This document shows, one piece after another, positions 46,896-57,797 of a stretch of 64,000 bases of DNA. Origin of the DNA: Lentzea pudingi. Its GTDB lineage: Bacteria > Actinomycetota > Actinomycetes > Mycobacteriales > Pseudonocardiaceae. The notes under the pieces are model-generated. The model did no database searches and was not told where the DNA came from. It worked only from the letters and a program-made list of their open reading frames with translations. The stretch's first letter is position 1. Each line of letters begins with the position of its first letter. Where the stretch lies: positions 1 to 64,000 of the forward strand of contig NZ_BMNC01000013.1 in assembly GCF_014646255.1 (NCBI RefSeq). Reading direction: 5' to 3'. A program made the translations under genes and the position numbers.

Positions 46896-47473
46896 AGCGC
46901 GCGCAGCAGGTGGTCGACGAGTCGTTCGAGGTAGTCGGGCTCGATGCCGGCACGGCGGACCGACAGGCGCCAGTAGACCGGCGCCGCGACGAGGTCCAGC
47001 GCGATCTCGAAGTCGAGGTCCGCGGGTAGCTCGCCCCGGCCGACCGCCCGTTGCAACGTCACCGCGCCGAGCGCGCGCCGGGGTTCACCGATCGTCGCCG
47101 CGATCGCCTCGGACAGCGCCGGATTGCGCACGGCCTCGGCGGTGAGGTCGGGCAGGATCGTGGCGAACCGGGGGTGCGTCAGCCAGTCGTGCACCGCCGT
47201 GACCGTGGCCAGCAGGTCGCCGCGCAACGACCCGGTGTCCGGCACCTCGGCCAATGGCACGGAGAACTCCGACAGCGCCGCCACCACCATGTCCTGTTTG
47301 GACGGCCACCGCCGGTACAGCGCGCTTTTGCCGACCTCCGCGCGCTTGGCCACGGCCTCCATCGACAACCGGCCGTAGCCGTGCAGGGCGAGCTCGTCGA
47401 ACACGGCGTCGGTGATCGCCTGTGTCACCTGGGGCTGCAGGACGGCGGCGCCGGTCGGGGTGCGCTTGGTCAT
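46886..47473 (-). CDS. TetR-family regulator
   Basis: 195 residues from ATG 47473. HTH: YGRLSMEAVAKRAEVGKSAL then YRRWPSKQDMV; a C-terminal ligand-binding helical domain of TetR_C type follows. Divergent from a SnoaL-like/NmrA-like gene pair; two inverted copies of a 20-24 nt operator lie between the genes. It probably represses both directions and releases on binding an unknown ligand. Confidence 0.92.
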   Translation of the reverse strand: MTKRTPTGAAVLQPQVTQAITDAVFDELALHGYGRLSMEAVAKRAEVGKSALYRRWPSKQDMVVAALSEFSVPLAEVPDTGSLRGDLLATVTAVHDWLTHPRFATILPDLTAEAVRNPALSEAIAATIGEPRRALGAVTLQRAVGRGELPADLDFEIALDLVAAPVYWRLSVRRAGIEPDYLERLVDHLLRALQC

Positions 47474-47491
47474 GGCGCACATCATAGGACT

Positions 47492-47547
47492 GGACGAGAC
47501 GGTCCCGTCCCGCCTAACGTGGAGGACGGGACGGAACCGTCTCGTCC
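47492..47547. promoter_or_regulatory. Paired inverted TetR operator sites
   Basis: GGACGAGACGGT-CCCGTCC at 47492-47510 and the inverted GGACGGGACGGAACCGTCTCGTCC at 47524-47547 are nearly identical in opposite orientation. They sit in the 94-bp gap between TetR and its divergent target genes, as expected for the regulator's operator. Confidence 0.75.
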
Positions 47548-47567
47548 ATTTCTCTCGGAGGGCTTCC

Positions 47568-47948
47568 GTGGACCTCATCCCGAAGGCGCTGCAACTGCTG
47601 CTCGACAAGGACATGATCGGCTTCACCGGCCTGTGGGCCGAGGACGGCGTGATGGAGTTCCCGTTCGCGCCTCCCGGCTGGCCCGCCAGGGTGGACGGCC
47701 GGGCCGCCATCGAGGACTACCTGCGCGGCTACCCGGAGATGCTCGACATCCAGGGCTTCCCGAAGCAGGTCGTGCACCGGACGACCGACCCGGACGTGCT
47801 GATCGCCGAGTTCGACGCCGAGGGCGTGGTGGTCGCGACCGGCAAGCCGTACCGGGCCTCGTACATCGCGGTGATCACGACCCGCGACGGCGAGATCGCG
47901 CACTACCGCGACTACTGGAACCCGTTGCTGGCGCAGGAGATCGCGTGA
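47568..47948 (+). CDS. SnoaL/NTF2-like protein
   Basis: 126 residues, GTG 47568 with GGAGGG 5 nt upstream. NTF2-like cone fold: LIPKALQLLLDKDMIGFTGL, WAEDGVMEFPFAPPGWPARV, DGRAAIEDYLRGYPEML, then YIAVITTRDGEIAHYRDYWN. Members are ketosteroid-isomerase- or hydroxylase-like enzymes or dimeric binders. First of a two-gene unit with the following NmrA-like gene (4-nt overlap), likely repressed by TetR. Substrate unknown. Confidence 0.85.
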   Translation: MDLIPKALQLLLDKDMIGFTGLWAEDGVMEFPFAPPGWPARVDGRAAIEDYLRGYPEMLDIQGFPKQVVHRTTDPDVLIAEFDAEGVVVATGKPYRASYIAVITTRDGEIAHYRDYWNPLLAQEIA

Positions 47949-48736
47949 CCACGTTGATCATCGGCGGCACCGGCACGACCGGCAGCCGCCTCGCCTCGTT
48001 GCTGCCCGACGCCCGCGTGGGCACCAGGAAACCTGTGCGGGACAACCACGTCCGGTTCGACTGGGACGTACCCGCGACGTTTGAGCACGCGCTGGACGGG
48101 ATAAGAAACGTCTACCTGATCCCCCCGATCGGGGTCGTCGACCCCGTTCCGGTGGTCGAGGCGCTGCTCGCTCGAGCGCGGCTCGTGCGGCGAGTGGTAC
48201 TGCTGAGCTCGTCCGCGGTGCCGGAGAGCGCCACGGGGATGGGCGCTCTCCCCGCACTCGTGCGCGCCCTGCCGGAGTGGGCGGTGCTGCGCCCGTCGTG
48301 GTTCATGCAGAACTTCACCGGCGAACACCAGCTCGCGGCCGGTGTGCGCGCGGGCGAGATCGTCACGGCCACCGGTGCCGGCCGGGTCGGGTTCGTCGAC
48401 GCCGCCGACATCGCCACGGTGGCCGCACGCGCCCTGACGGATCCGTTGCCGCACAACACCGACCACCTGATCACCGGCCCGGAGGCGTTGAGCTACGCCG
48501 AAGCCGCCGCGATCATCACCGAGGTCACCGGCAAGCCCGTGCGGCACCGTTCGGTGAGCACCGCCGAGATGACCGAGCGCTTCGCCGCCACGCTGCCCCG
48601 TGACTTCGCCGCGCTCCTGGCCCGGCTCGACGAGGACATCCGCGGCGGTGCCGAGGACCGGGTCACCACGACCGTGCCGGACGTGACGGGCAGGCCCGCG
48701 GGTTCGTTCCGGGACTTCGTCAGGCAGAACTCGTAG
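47945..48736 (+). CDS. NmrA-like NAD(P)-binding protein
   Basis: 263 residues, GTG 47945 overlapping the preceding gene by 4 nt. Atypical SDR with the NAD(P) loop GGTGTTGSRLA (about 7-17), RRVVLLSSSAVPES, WAVLRPSWFMQNFTG and VDAADIATVAARAL. The family contains NmrA-type sensors and quinone or isoflavone reductases; the active-site Tyr-x3-Lys of classical SDRs was not seen. With the SnoaL-like gene it may detoxify a small molecule sensed by TetR (inference). Confidence 0.88.
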   Translation: MTTLIIGGTGTTGSRLASLLPDARVGTRKPVRDNHVRFDWDVPATFEHALDGIRNVYLIPPIGVVDPVPVVEALLARARLVRRVVLLSSSAVPESATGMGALPALVRALPEWAVLRPSWFMQNFTGEHQLAAGVRAGEIVTATGAGRVGFVDAADIATVAARALTDPLPHNTDHLITGPEALSYAEAAAIITEVTGKPVRHRSVSTAEMTERFAATLPRDFAALLARLDEDIRGGAEDRVTTTVPDVTGRPAGSFRDFVRQNS

Positions 48737-48757
48737 CGGGTCCGAAGTGGACGGTGC

Positions 48758-50089
48758 TCAGCGCACCGATTCGCAGGGCACGACGAAGAACCAGTCCTGG
48801 GGCTCGTGCTCCAGCCGTGCCTCCGGTGCCCCGGCGGCACAGTTCGCACGAGCCCTCGCCAGGCTCTCGTCCCACGGGATGCCCGTCAGCACCGTCTTCG
48901 GCACCCGCAGGTGGGCGAAGATGCTGACCACCACCAGCAATCCGATCAGGTACCGGCTGCCCATCACCACCACGCGTTCCCACGTCCTCGCCGGCGTCGC
49001 GTCGAGGCCCACGAAGATCGCGGTGAACAGGAACAGGCACGGCGCGATGCTGTAGCGCTGCCCGGCCATCACGGCCTCGGGGGCCTGCACCTGCAGGGCG
49101 GCGGACCAGTTCAGCACCAGGCACGCGACGACGACGATCACGCTGTACGCGCCGGCGACCAGCAGCAGCGTCCGCCCGGCCCGGTCACCGAACCGCAGGC
49201 CCGCCGCGATCGGCACGGCCGCGGCCAGCAGAGCCGCGAGGATCAGCAGGTTGCCCTGTGCCGGGTAGAACTGGCTGACCCGCTCCGAGCCCGTGAACGC
49301 CACCACGGGCACCCGCAGCAGGCTCGCCAGGAACACCTGCACGGGGTCGACCGCGTCGTGCGAGTACGGCGTCCGCGACGCGAACACCATCGTCAGGCCC
49401 TGCACGACCAGCGCGCCGAGGAACGCGATCGGCACGACCCTGCGCGGCTGGAAGAGCCGTACGAGCGCGATCGGCGCCAGGACGAACACCAGCGGGCTCG
49501 ACAGGGCGGCGAGGACCACGAACAACGCGATCGGCACGCGCGGGGCGTTGCGCCACAACAACGCCCAGAAGGCGCCGTAGAGCAGGAACCAGTGCAGGTT
49601 CGCCATGTTGTTCAAGGTCTCGGAGTTGCCCGCCGGCAGCACGACGACCAGGGCCGCCAGCGCGAACCGCAGCGGCGCCGACCTCAGGTATGGCTTCGAG
49701 GCCGCGAACGTGATCAGCGCGATCGACGCCCGCAACACCGCCGCGCAGATCGCGAACCCGGCGGCCGTCCACTCGATCGGCAGCAACGCGACCAGCTGCG
49801 CGACCAGGCGCGGCAACGCGTGCAGGTAGCCGCCGTAGGGGTCGACCAGGTTCTCCAGCACCGGCGAGCGCACCGCGTCGACCATGAACCGGGCGCCGTC
49901 CTCGGCCCACAGGTGGTCGAGCCGGGACCAGCCGGGCGGGATGAGCAGCAGGAACGCCAGCGCACCCACGAAGGCGGCCGTCATGCCGAGCCACGTGAGC
50001 TCGTGCCGCGGCTCGTCCGGCAGCGGCACGACGCTGTCCGCGAGCGCCCCGGTCCGTTGTGCTGTCATGACCACCAGTCGGTCCCCCAT
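48758..50089 (-). CDS. Polytopic membrane protein (GT87-like)
   Basis: 443 residues with about 11 hydrophobic helices and few charged loops, ending in a Cys-containing tail (DWFFVVPCESVR). A short acidic loop after the first helix (DHLWAEDGARFM) resembles the DE motif of GT-C glycosyltransferases and mannosyltransferase-like proteins. ATG 50089 is used; ATG 50068 (TAQRTG) is equally likely. It lies 31 nt downstream of the propeller lipoprotein gene on the same strand, so the two are probably co-transcribed and may act together on a cell-surface glycan (inference). Confidence 0.7.
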   Translation of the reverse strand: MGDRLVVMTAQRTGALADSVVPLPDEPRHELTWLGMTAAFVGALAFLLLIPPGWSRLDHLWAEDGARFMVDAVRSPVLENLVDPYGGYLHALPRLVAQLVALLPIEWTAAGFAICAAVLRASIALITFAASKPYLRSAPLRFALAALVVVLPAGNSETLNNMANLHWFLLYGAFWALLWRNAPRVPIALFVVLAALSSPLVFVLAPIALVRLFQPRRVVPIAFLGALVVQGLTMVFASRTPYSHDAVDPVQVFLASLLRVPVVAFTGSERVSQFYPAQGNLLILAALLAAAVPIAAGLRFGDRAGRTLLLVAGAYSVIVVVACLVLNWSAALQVQAPEAVMAGQRYSIAPCLFLFTAIFVGLDATPARTWERVVVMGSRYLIGLLVVVSIFAHLRVPKTVLTGIPWDESLARARANCAAGAPEARLEHEPQDWFFVVPCESVR

Positions 50090-50120
50090 GTCCGATCGAC
50101 CTCGGGGAGAACGTATCCGG

Positions 50121-51623
50121 TCAGCGCCGGGCCAGCTCCGGCAGGCGCTCGTACGCGGCCCACTTCTCCGCGGTGACCTGGGAGATGGGGGACGAGTTCA
50201 GCGTCGCGATCTCGGGGGACCCGACCACCCACAGCTTGCCGTCGAGCAGCAGCCCGACCTGCCCCTCGGGGTTGGCCACCGCGGGCGCCCCTGCCGGGAC
50301 GCTGAACGCGAGCTTGAACCCCTCGACGCCCTGCGGCCGGGTGCCGAGCACGCCCTTGGCGAACCGCTCGGCCACCGAACGGCGCTCGAAGCGCATCACG
50401 TTGCCGCCCAGGACGACGTCGAGCGTGCGTTCCGGGGAGGGCACCGCGAAACCGTTGAGCGACTTCGCCTCGTTCGCGGTGGTGCAGCCCTTGAGGCCGA
50501 CGGCGTCGATGCCGAAGTGGGAGATGTTCGTCGGACCGGCCGGACCCTCGAAGGTGCCGCGCAGCACGTCGAGCGCCACCCGTCCGCACGGGTCCTTGGC
50601 GTGGACCGGCGCGTGGCCCTCCGGCGTGCGCAGCAGACCGGGACCTTCCTTCCAGGGACCGGGGATCACCACGGGTTCGAACGGGTGGCGGGTGAAGTCC
50701 CTGTTCCAGAACGTGATGGTGGTGCCGTCGTCAGTCTCGTGGGCGATGGCGAACGAGGCCACCGCGTCGATCCACATCCAGTCCGCGCTGAACGCCTCGA
50801 CGACCGAACGGGTGCGCGGCTGGTTGTTCGACGCCGCCGGCTTGAAGCCCTGCGGGCCGAGCGCCTCGACGCCCTTGGAGAACGTCGGGTCCTTCGACCG
50901 CAGCACGTACTGACCGGCGCCGTTCTGGTGCGAGGCGAGGCCGGTGGTGTCCGTGAACATCAGGTACACCCAGCCGTCGAGGTAGATCGCCGTCTGCTGG
51001 CCCGCGCCGTAGGTGTTCTCGCGGAAGTTGTCCCCGGCCGGGGCGACGATCGACTGACCGCCGGCCTCCCGCTGCCACGTGAAGCCGTCCTTGCTGGACG
51101 CGACCCCGACCGCGCTGCCGTTCGCGTGGTTGTCCCGCGACGCGCCCGTGTAATACATGTAGTAGGTGGTGCCGATCTTGATCAGCGACGGGTCGCACGT
51201 GTGCATCGCGTCGAAGCTGCCGCCGCTGCCGGAGAACACCGGGACCGCCGTCGAGAACGGTCCGCCGACGGCAGGACCGTCGCTGTAGAGGATGTCGTCG
51301 CCACCGGGCGGCGCGGCGCTGAGCTGGCTGCACCACCACGCGCGCACCTTGCCGTTGTCGACCATCACGGCGGGCGCGTAGTTGTACGGCGCGTCGCCGG
51401 CCCCGGCGATGACCGTGCCGGCGCTCTGGCGGCCGTTCTCGACGCCGAGCCGGATCTTGTTCCTGAGCGGCGCCGCCTGCGGTGGCTTCTTCGTCGACGT
51501 GGGGTTCTGCTGGTCGAGCTGTGCTCCGACCGGGTCGCCCACCGCTGCGTTGGTGCACGCCGTGACCGCACTGAGCAGTGCGAGCGCAGCGAGTAACGCG
51601 AGAGGTCGACTACTCAGGGGCAC
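50121..51623 (-). CDS. Propeller-type (GH43/GH32-like) lipoprotein
   Basis: 500 residues from GTG 51623. Lipoprotein signal with lipobox VTAC (Cys about 23), a linker (NPTSTKKPPQAAPLRNK), then a five-bladed-propeller-like domain: APAVMVDNGKVRAWWCSQL, SFDAMHTCDPSLIKIG, YYMYYTGASRD, GAGQQTAIYLDGWVYLMFTD. These features match glycoside hydrolase families 43/32/117 that act on plant or microbial polysaccharides. Catalytic acidic residues were not located with certainty. Probably anchored to the outer membrane face and in an operon with the downstream membrane protein. Confidence 0.75.
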   Translation of the reverse strand: MPLSSRPLALLAALALLSAVTACTNAAVGDPVGAQLDQQNPTSTKKPPQAAPLRNKIRLGVENGRQSAGTVIAGAGDAPYNYAPAVMVDNGKVRAWWCSQLSAAPPGGDDILYSDGPAVGGPFSTAVPVFSGSGGSFDAMHTCDPSLIKIGTTYYMYYTGASRDNHANGSAVGVASSKDGFTWQREAGGQSIVAPAGDNFRENTYGAGQQTAIYLDGWVYLMFTDTTGLASHQNGAGQYVLRSKDPTFSKGVEALGPQGFKPAASNNQPRTRSVVEAFSADWMWIDAVASFAIAHETDDGTTITFWNRDFTRHPFEPVVIPGPWKEGPGLLRTPEGHAPVHAKDPCGRVALDVLRGTFEGPAGPTNISHFGIDAVGLKGCTTANEAKSLNGFAVPSPERTLDVVLGGNVMRFERRSVAERFAKGVLGTRPQGVEGFKLAFSVPAGAPAVANPEGQVGLLLDGKLWVVGSPEIATLNSSPISQVTAEKWAAYERLPELARR

Positions 51624-52078
51624 TCACCCATCATAGTGATCAACTCCTCCGTCCGGGTGAAGTCCAGGGCCTGGCCGCCCGTACCGGCGCGAAACCGCTG
51701 ACCAGGAGCACGAATCCCGCCGCCGAAGGCACCAGCGGGGACGCACCCGTGTTCACCGGCCGCTGACGTCCGAACGCGAGCGGCGGCACCAGGTCCCTGC
51801 GGGGCCTGGGTGACCGGCGGGACCAGGCGGTGGAGGCGGTGCCGAGCAGGGCGAACCCAGCGTCAGCGTGAGGTCGTCCGGCTTGTCCCCGGCCCCGTGG
51901 CACACCTGGCGAACGTCTCGGAGTTCGTGAGCGTGGCCTGATTCCTGTGATGGTGAGCACACCGGCGTCGTTCGTGGTCTTCGCCGTGGCCAGTTCGCCA
52001 GTTCGCCGGTTCGCCGGTCGCCAGTTCGACGCCGGGGTCGCGTGGGCCTGGCCGAGCGGCGGGTCTGGCCGGTCACCA
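51624..52078. other. Degenerate region between lipoprotein and response regulator
   Basis: About 450 bp without an intact gene. The minus strand shows fragments of a possible surface-protein end (see next entry). At 51991-52030 imperfect tandem copies of CAGTTCGCC/GGTTCGCC occur. No RNA recognised. Confidence 0.5.
51640..51960 (-). pseudogene. Possible remnant of a small surface protein
   Basis: One minus-strand frame ends with NTGASPLVPSAAGFVLLVSG, a hydrophobic C-terminus of the kind seen after sortase-like motifs. Another frame a little upstream reads VCHGAGDKPDDLTLTLGSPC. In related proteins these would be one continuous chain, suggesting a decayed gene broken by frameshifts. Weak evidence. 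Confidence 0.35.
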
Positions 52079-52723
52079 TCAGCTGCCCAGGTAGCGGACG
52101 ACGGCCATCACGCGGCGGCTCAGGCCGGACGTGCCGGACAGGCCGAGCTTGTCGAAGATCGCGTTGATGTGCTTCTCCGCGGCGCTCTGCGAGATGTGCA
52201 GCTGCGCGGAGATGCGCGCGTTGGTGAGGCCTTGGGCCATCAGTTCGAGGACCTCCTTCTCCCTCGCGGTCAGCGTCTCGATCGGGTTGACGTGGGTCGT
52301 CCTGGTCAGCAGCCTGCGCACGACCTCCGGGTCGAACGCCGCGCCGCCCGCCGCGACCCTGTCCAGCGCCTCCAGGAACTCGTCCACCTGCGCCACCCGG
52401 TCTTTGAGCAGGTAGCCGACCTTGCCGCCGGTGCTGGTGATGAGCTCGGTGGCGTAGCGGTTCTCGATGTACTGCGAGAGCACGAGCACGCTGACCTCGG
52501 GCCACCGCTCACGGATCTCCAGTGCGGCGCGCATGCCGTCGTCCTTGTGGTCCGGTGGCATCCGGACGTCGGTGACCACTATGTCCGGCCGGTGTTCCTC
52601 GGTGGCCTTCAGCAGCTCCGGCGCGGTGCCGACGGCGGCCACGACGTCGTGGCCCTCCTCGGCGAGCAACCGGATGAGGCCCTCGCGCAGCAGCGTCGAG
52701 TCCTCGGCCAGGATCACCCGCAC
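52079..52723 (-). CDS. NarL-family response regulator
   Basis: 214 residues from GTG 52723 (GAGGG upstream). Receiver domain with AEDSTLLREG, the phosphorylation site IVVTDVRMPP and LLKDRV; LuxR HTH: LTAREKEVLELMAQGLTNAR, then ISAQLHISQSAAEKHINAIF. It overlaps the kinase gene by 10 nt (GTG 52717 would give a GTGA overlap) and is its cognate partner. The regulated genes are not evident nearby; the DedA gene, divergent from the kinase, is a candidate. Confidence 0.93.
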   Translation of the reverse strand: MRVILAEDSTLLREGLIRLLAEEGHDVVAAVGTAPELLKATEEHRPDIVVTDVRMPPDHKDDGMRAALEIRERWPEVSVLVLSQYIENRYATELITSTGGKVGYLLKDRVAQVDEFLEALDRVAAGGAAFDPEVVRRLLTRTTHVNPIETLTAREKEVLELMAQGLTNARISAQLHISQSAAEKHINAIFDKLGLSGTSGLSRRVMAVVRYLGS

Positions 52724-53877
52724 GGCACCCTCGCGTAGACCGTGGTGGGACCGCCGGGCGGACTGGTCACGTCGAAGTCGCCGTCCACCGCCTTGACCCT
52801 CCTCGCCAGCCCGGACAGCCCGGTACCGGTCGGGTCCGCGCCGCCGACGCCGTCGTCGCGCACCACGATCGTGATGCCGTCCTCGCCGTCCGGCCCCAGG
52901 TAGATCTCGACCATCGACGGGTCCGCGTGCTTGGTCGCGTTGGTGACCGCCTCGGACGTCACGAAGTAGATCACCGTCTCCAGCGCGGTGCCCGGCGACT
53001 CCGTGAGCTTGTTCCTGATGGCGACGCGCACGCTCGAACGCTCCGCCAGCACCTCGAGCGCCGCGTCCAGCCCCGCGTCGTCCAGCACGGCGGGGTAGAC
53101 GCGCGTCGCGACCTCGCGCAGCTCGTCGATGGCCTCGCCCGCCGTGTCGTGCGCCTGCTGCAACAACTCCTGCAACTGCTCCTCGCCCCTGGCGCGCTTG
53201 GCCCGGCCGATCAGCATGCCGAGCGCCACGAGCCGCTGCTGGACGCCGTCGTGCAGATCGCGCTCGATGCGCCGCCGTTCGTCGTCGATCGCCTCGATCA
53301 CCTCGGCCCGCGTGCTGGTCAGTTCCGCGACCCGCTCCCGCAGCAACGTCTGCTGGCTGGTGCCGAGCAACGTGGTCGCGAGCCACCGGTCCAGCACCGA
53401 CACGCCCACCACGCCGGCCGTCGTCACGAAGATGACCAGCAGGCCCGGAATCGCCACGATCCCGATCAACCCGAGGGTGACGACGCCTTCCTCCTCGATG
53501 AACCCCCAGTCGCCGTCGAGCAGCCACGCCGTCACCATCGACAGCGCGATGGCGTACCAGAACGCCAGCATCCAGAGCACGCCGGCACCAAGCGCGCCGA
53601 CCAGCCACCGCACCGCGAGGTAACGACGACATCCCTTGCGTGTCAACGGGTTCGTGAGCACGGCCCGGTCGAACCGCGCGATCCTGGACAACTCGTACTC
53701 GGTCAACTCGACCACAAACACGTCGACCGCCGAGGCGGCCAGCCCCGCCAGCCCCGTCACCGACCCGAGCGTGAGACCCACGAGCATGCGAAACCAGTCA
53801 CGCACCAGCGAACCCGCGCTGAGCTGCTCCACCTGATGCACATTCGCCACCGTACTGACCCGCCCCGCCCCCGGCAT
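52714..53877 (-). CDS. Sensor histidine kinase (HisKA_3) with N-terminal membrane domain
   Basis: Up to 387 residues. Membrane domain of four hydrophobic helices (about 25-165, LVGLTLGSVTGLAGLAASAV and later segments), dimerisation domain with the phospho-acceptor His in DDERRRIERDLHDGVQQRL (about 215), HATPase_c with SEAVTNATKHA, VRDDGVGG, GTGLSGLARRV. ATG 53877 is the longest start; GTG 53859 is a possible shorter one. It partners the response regulator that follows. Divergent from the DedA gene with 131 bp between starts. Confidence 0.9.
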   Translation of the reverse strand: MPGAGRVSTVANVHQVEQLSAGSLVRDWFRMLVGLTLGSVTGLAGLAASAVDVFVVELTEYELSRIARFDRAVLTNPLTRKGCRRYLAVRWLVGALGAGVLWMLAFWYAIALSMVTAWLLDGDWGFIEEEGVVTLGLIGIVAIPGLLVIFVTTAGVVGVSVLDRWLATTLLGTSQQTLLRERVAELTSTRAEVIEAIDDERRRIERDLHDGVQQRLVALGMLIGRAKRARGEEQLQELLQQAHDTAGEAIDELREVATRVYPAVLDDAGLDAALEVLAERSSVRVAIRNKLTESPGTALETVIYFVTSEAVTNATKHADPSMVEIYLGPDGEDGITIVVRDDGVGGADPTGTGLSGLARRVKAVDGDFDVTSPPGGPTTVYARVPCG

Positions 53878-54008
53878 TGCGGTTTACCACACTATCGCCC
53901 TGCGGTTTCCCCCACGATTCTCGACGGACAACCTCATGGTCCCGCCCGATCCCCATTCCTAACGTGAACCCCGACCGATTCCACACGTTCACCTGAGGGG
54001 AAAGTCCA

Positions 54009-54650
54009 ATGCTGGCTGAATGGGCCGTGTCGCTGATGGAGTCAATGGGAGGCGTGGGCGCGGCCGTGGTCGTGGGCCTCGACAACCTGTTCCCGCCGAT
54101 CCCGAGCGAACTGGTGCTGCCCCTGGCCGGCTTCTCCGCGAGCAAGGGCGTGTTCAGCCTGCCCGCGGCCCTGTTCTGGACCACCCTGGGCTCGGTGGCG
54201 GGCGCCGTCGTCGTCTACTTCGCGGGCATGCTGCTGGGCCGCACCAGGACCCGAGCCCTGGTGGCCCGGATCCCGCTGGTCCGCGTCGCTGATTTCGACA
54301 GGACCGAGGCCTGGTTCACCCGCCACGGCACCAAAGCCGTGTTCTTCGGCCGAATGGTTCCGCTGTTCCGCAGTTTCATCTCGTTGCCGGCCGGCGTGGA
54401 ACGCATGAACCTCCCGAAATTCCTCGTGCTCACCACCCTGGGAAGCCTGATCTGGAACACGCTGTTCGTCAGCGCCGGTTACCTGCTGGGCGAGAACTGG
54501 CACCGCGTGGAGGCCTACGCGGGCATCTTCCAGAAGCTGGTGCTGGTCGCTGTCGCCGCAGCCGTGGTGCTCTTCGTGGTCACGCGCCTGCGGCAGCGTT
54601 CGAAGGGCGACCCGGAGGCGACCGCGGTGTTACCGCGGGTCAAGCGATGA
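54009..54650 (+). CDS. DedA-family membrane protein
   Basis: 213 residues with the SNARE-associated/DedA layout: FPPIPSELVLPLAGF in the first half, FGRMVPLFRSFISLPAGVER with the family's R/G motif, and four to five hydrophobic segments. DedA proteins are membrane transporters involved in undecaprenyl-phosphate or lipid translocation and envelope stress. ATG 54009 with GAGGGGAAAG upstream. Single gene; a long repeat-rich stretch follows. Confidence 0.9.
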   Translation: MLAEWAVSLMESMGGVGAAVVVGLDNLFPPIPSELVLPLAGFSASKGVFSLPAALFWTTLGSVAGAVVVYFAGMLLGRTRTRALVARIPLVRVADFDRTEAWFTRHGTKAVFFGRMVPLFRSFISLPAGVERMNLPKFLVLTTLGSLIWNTLFVSAGYLLGENWHRVEAYAGIFQKLVLVAVAAAVVLFVVTRLRQRSKGDPEATAVLPRVKR

Positions 54651-54689
54651 CGTTGCCGCACAACACGACCTGCCCGTGCCGGCTCGCTG

Positions 54690-55270
54690 TGTCCGGCTTG
54701 GCGGCGCCGCCGCAGGGCGCCTTAGGCGGTAGGGGCCGCCGTTCGCCTCGGCTGAGCGGCGTCAGCCCGACGGGGACTTCTGCCGGGATCTGGGCTCTTC
54801 GTTGGTGCCTGCGCCGGCTTGGCCGTGTCTGGTGTGGGGCGGAAGTGTGGCGGGGCGGCGGTCGTGGGTGGCGGGGTCGCCGTTCGCCTCAGCAACTCGG
54901 GTTCGGGGTGCTCTCGAAGACACGTGGAACGAGTTGGGAGACGCTGCTCTCGGTTGCGCAAGGTGTTGCCGTGCGACGCGTCTGGTGTCGGCTGTGTGAG
55001 CGCGGCTGCGTTGCTACCTTGGCGCACGGCTTGTCCGGTGGTGCCTGAACTGGCTCGTTTGTGTCCGCTGTGGTGGCAGAGGTGTGGCGAGGCGGCTTGG
55101 GCGGTGGGGTCGTCGGTCACCTGTCCTCGGCCGTGCAAGCTGTTGCCGTGCGACGCCTGGTCTCAGCTGTGTCCGATGAGGCGGCAGAGGTGTAGCGGGG
55201 CGGCCTGGCAGTAGGGACCGTCGTTCGCCTGCTCTCGGCCGTGCAAGCTGTTGTCGTGCAACATGTCTGG
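54690..55270. repeat. Degenerate tandem repeats of about 108-180 bp
   Basis: The element CTCGGCCGTGCAAGCTGTTG followed by CCGTGCGACGC recurs from about 54949, 55125 and 55233, spaced 176 and 108 bp. A second element, GTGTGGCGAGGCGGC with GGGGTCGTCGTTCGCCT-type ends, recurs near 54840, 55081 and 55190, and weakly near 54715. Unit spacing is irregular and identity partial. Function unknown. Confidence 0.6.
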
Positions 55271-55410
55271 CCTCGGCTGCCTGAGCGCGGCTGCACCAAC
55301 ACCCTGCTGCCTGGCTTGTCGTCGGTGCCAGCGTCGGCTCCTGGGCCGCCCGAACGATGGTTTGCGCCTTCCCAGAACCACCCCCACAGCCGCGGGTCCG
55401 GTCTTTCCCC

Positions 55411-55444
55411 GCTTCTCTGCACTGGCGTGCCAGTGCAGAGAAGC
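55411..55444. repeat. 34-nt near-perfect palindrome
   Basis: Arms 55411-55426 and 55429-55444 are exact reverse complements (16 bp, centre GT): GCTTCTCTGCACTGGC. The 2-nt centre makes it a cruciform-like or protein-binding site rather than a normal terminator. A smaller GCAGAG...CTCTGC hairpin follows at 55464-55481. Confidence 0.75.
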
Positions 55445-55498
55445 CGGAGTGGACAGTGCCCGCGCAGAGCAGAAACTCTGCAGCCCCAGCGGAAACGA

Positions 55499-55534
55499 CG
55501 GTACCCCAGGCCGGGGGAGTGGCCTGGGGTACCG
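55499..55534 (-). terminator. Terminator hairpin after katG
   Basis: CGGTACCCCAGGCC (55499-55512) pairs perfectly with 55521-55534 around an 8-nt loop. It begins 14 nt after the katG stop on the minus strand. A 14-bp GC-rich stem, typical of actinobacterial terminators that lack a U-tract. Confidence 0.8.
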
Positions 55535-55547
55535 GGGCAGGGCTGGA

Positions 55548-57785
<2,238 letters not shown>

Positions 57786-57797
57786 CCTTCCGGGTGT

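Larger units (their letters stand above)
54651..55547. other. Repeat-rich gene-free stretch
   Basis: About 900 bp with long open frames in several phases, a sign of biased composition rather than genes. It holds degenerate tandem repeats (54690-55270), a 34-nt palindrome (55411-55444), a small hairpin and the katG terminator (55499-55534). No gene supported. Confidence 0.6.

Noticed and set aside
54690..55270. CRISPR array
   Set aside because: Repeats are long, degenerate and irregularly spaced; no cas genes.
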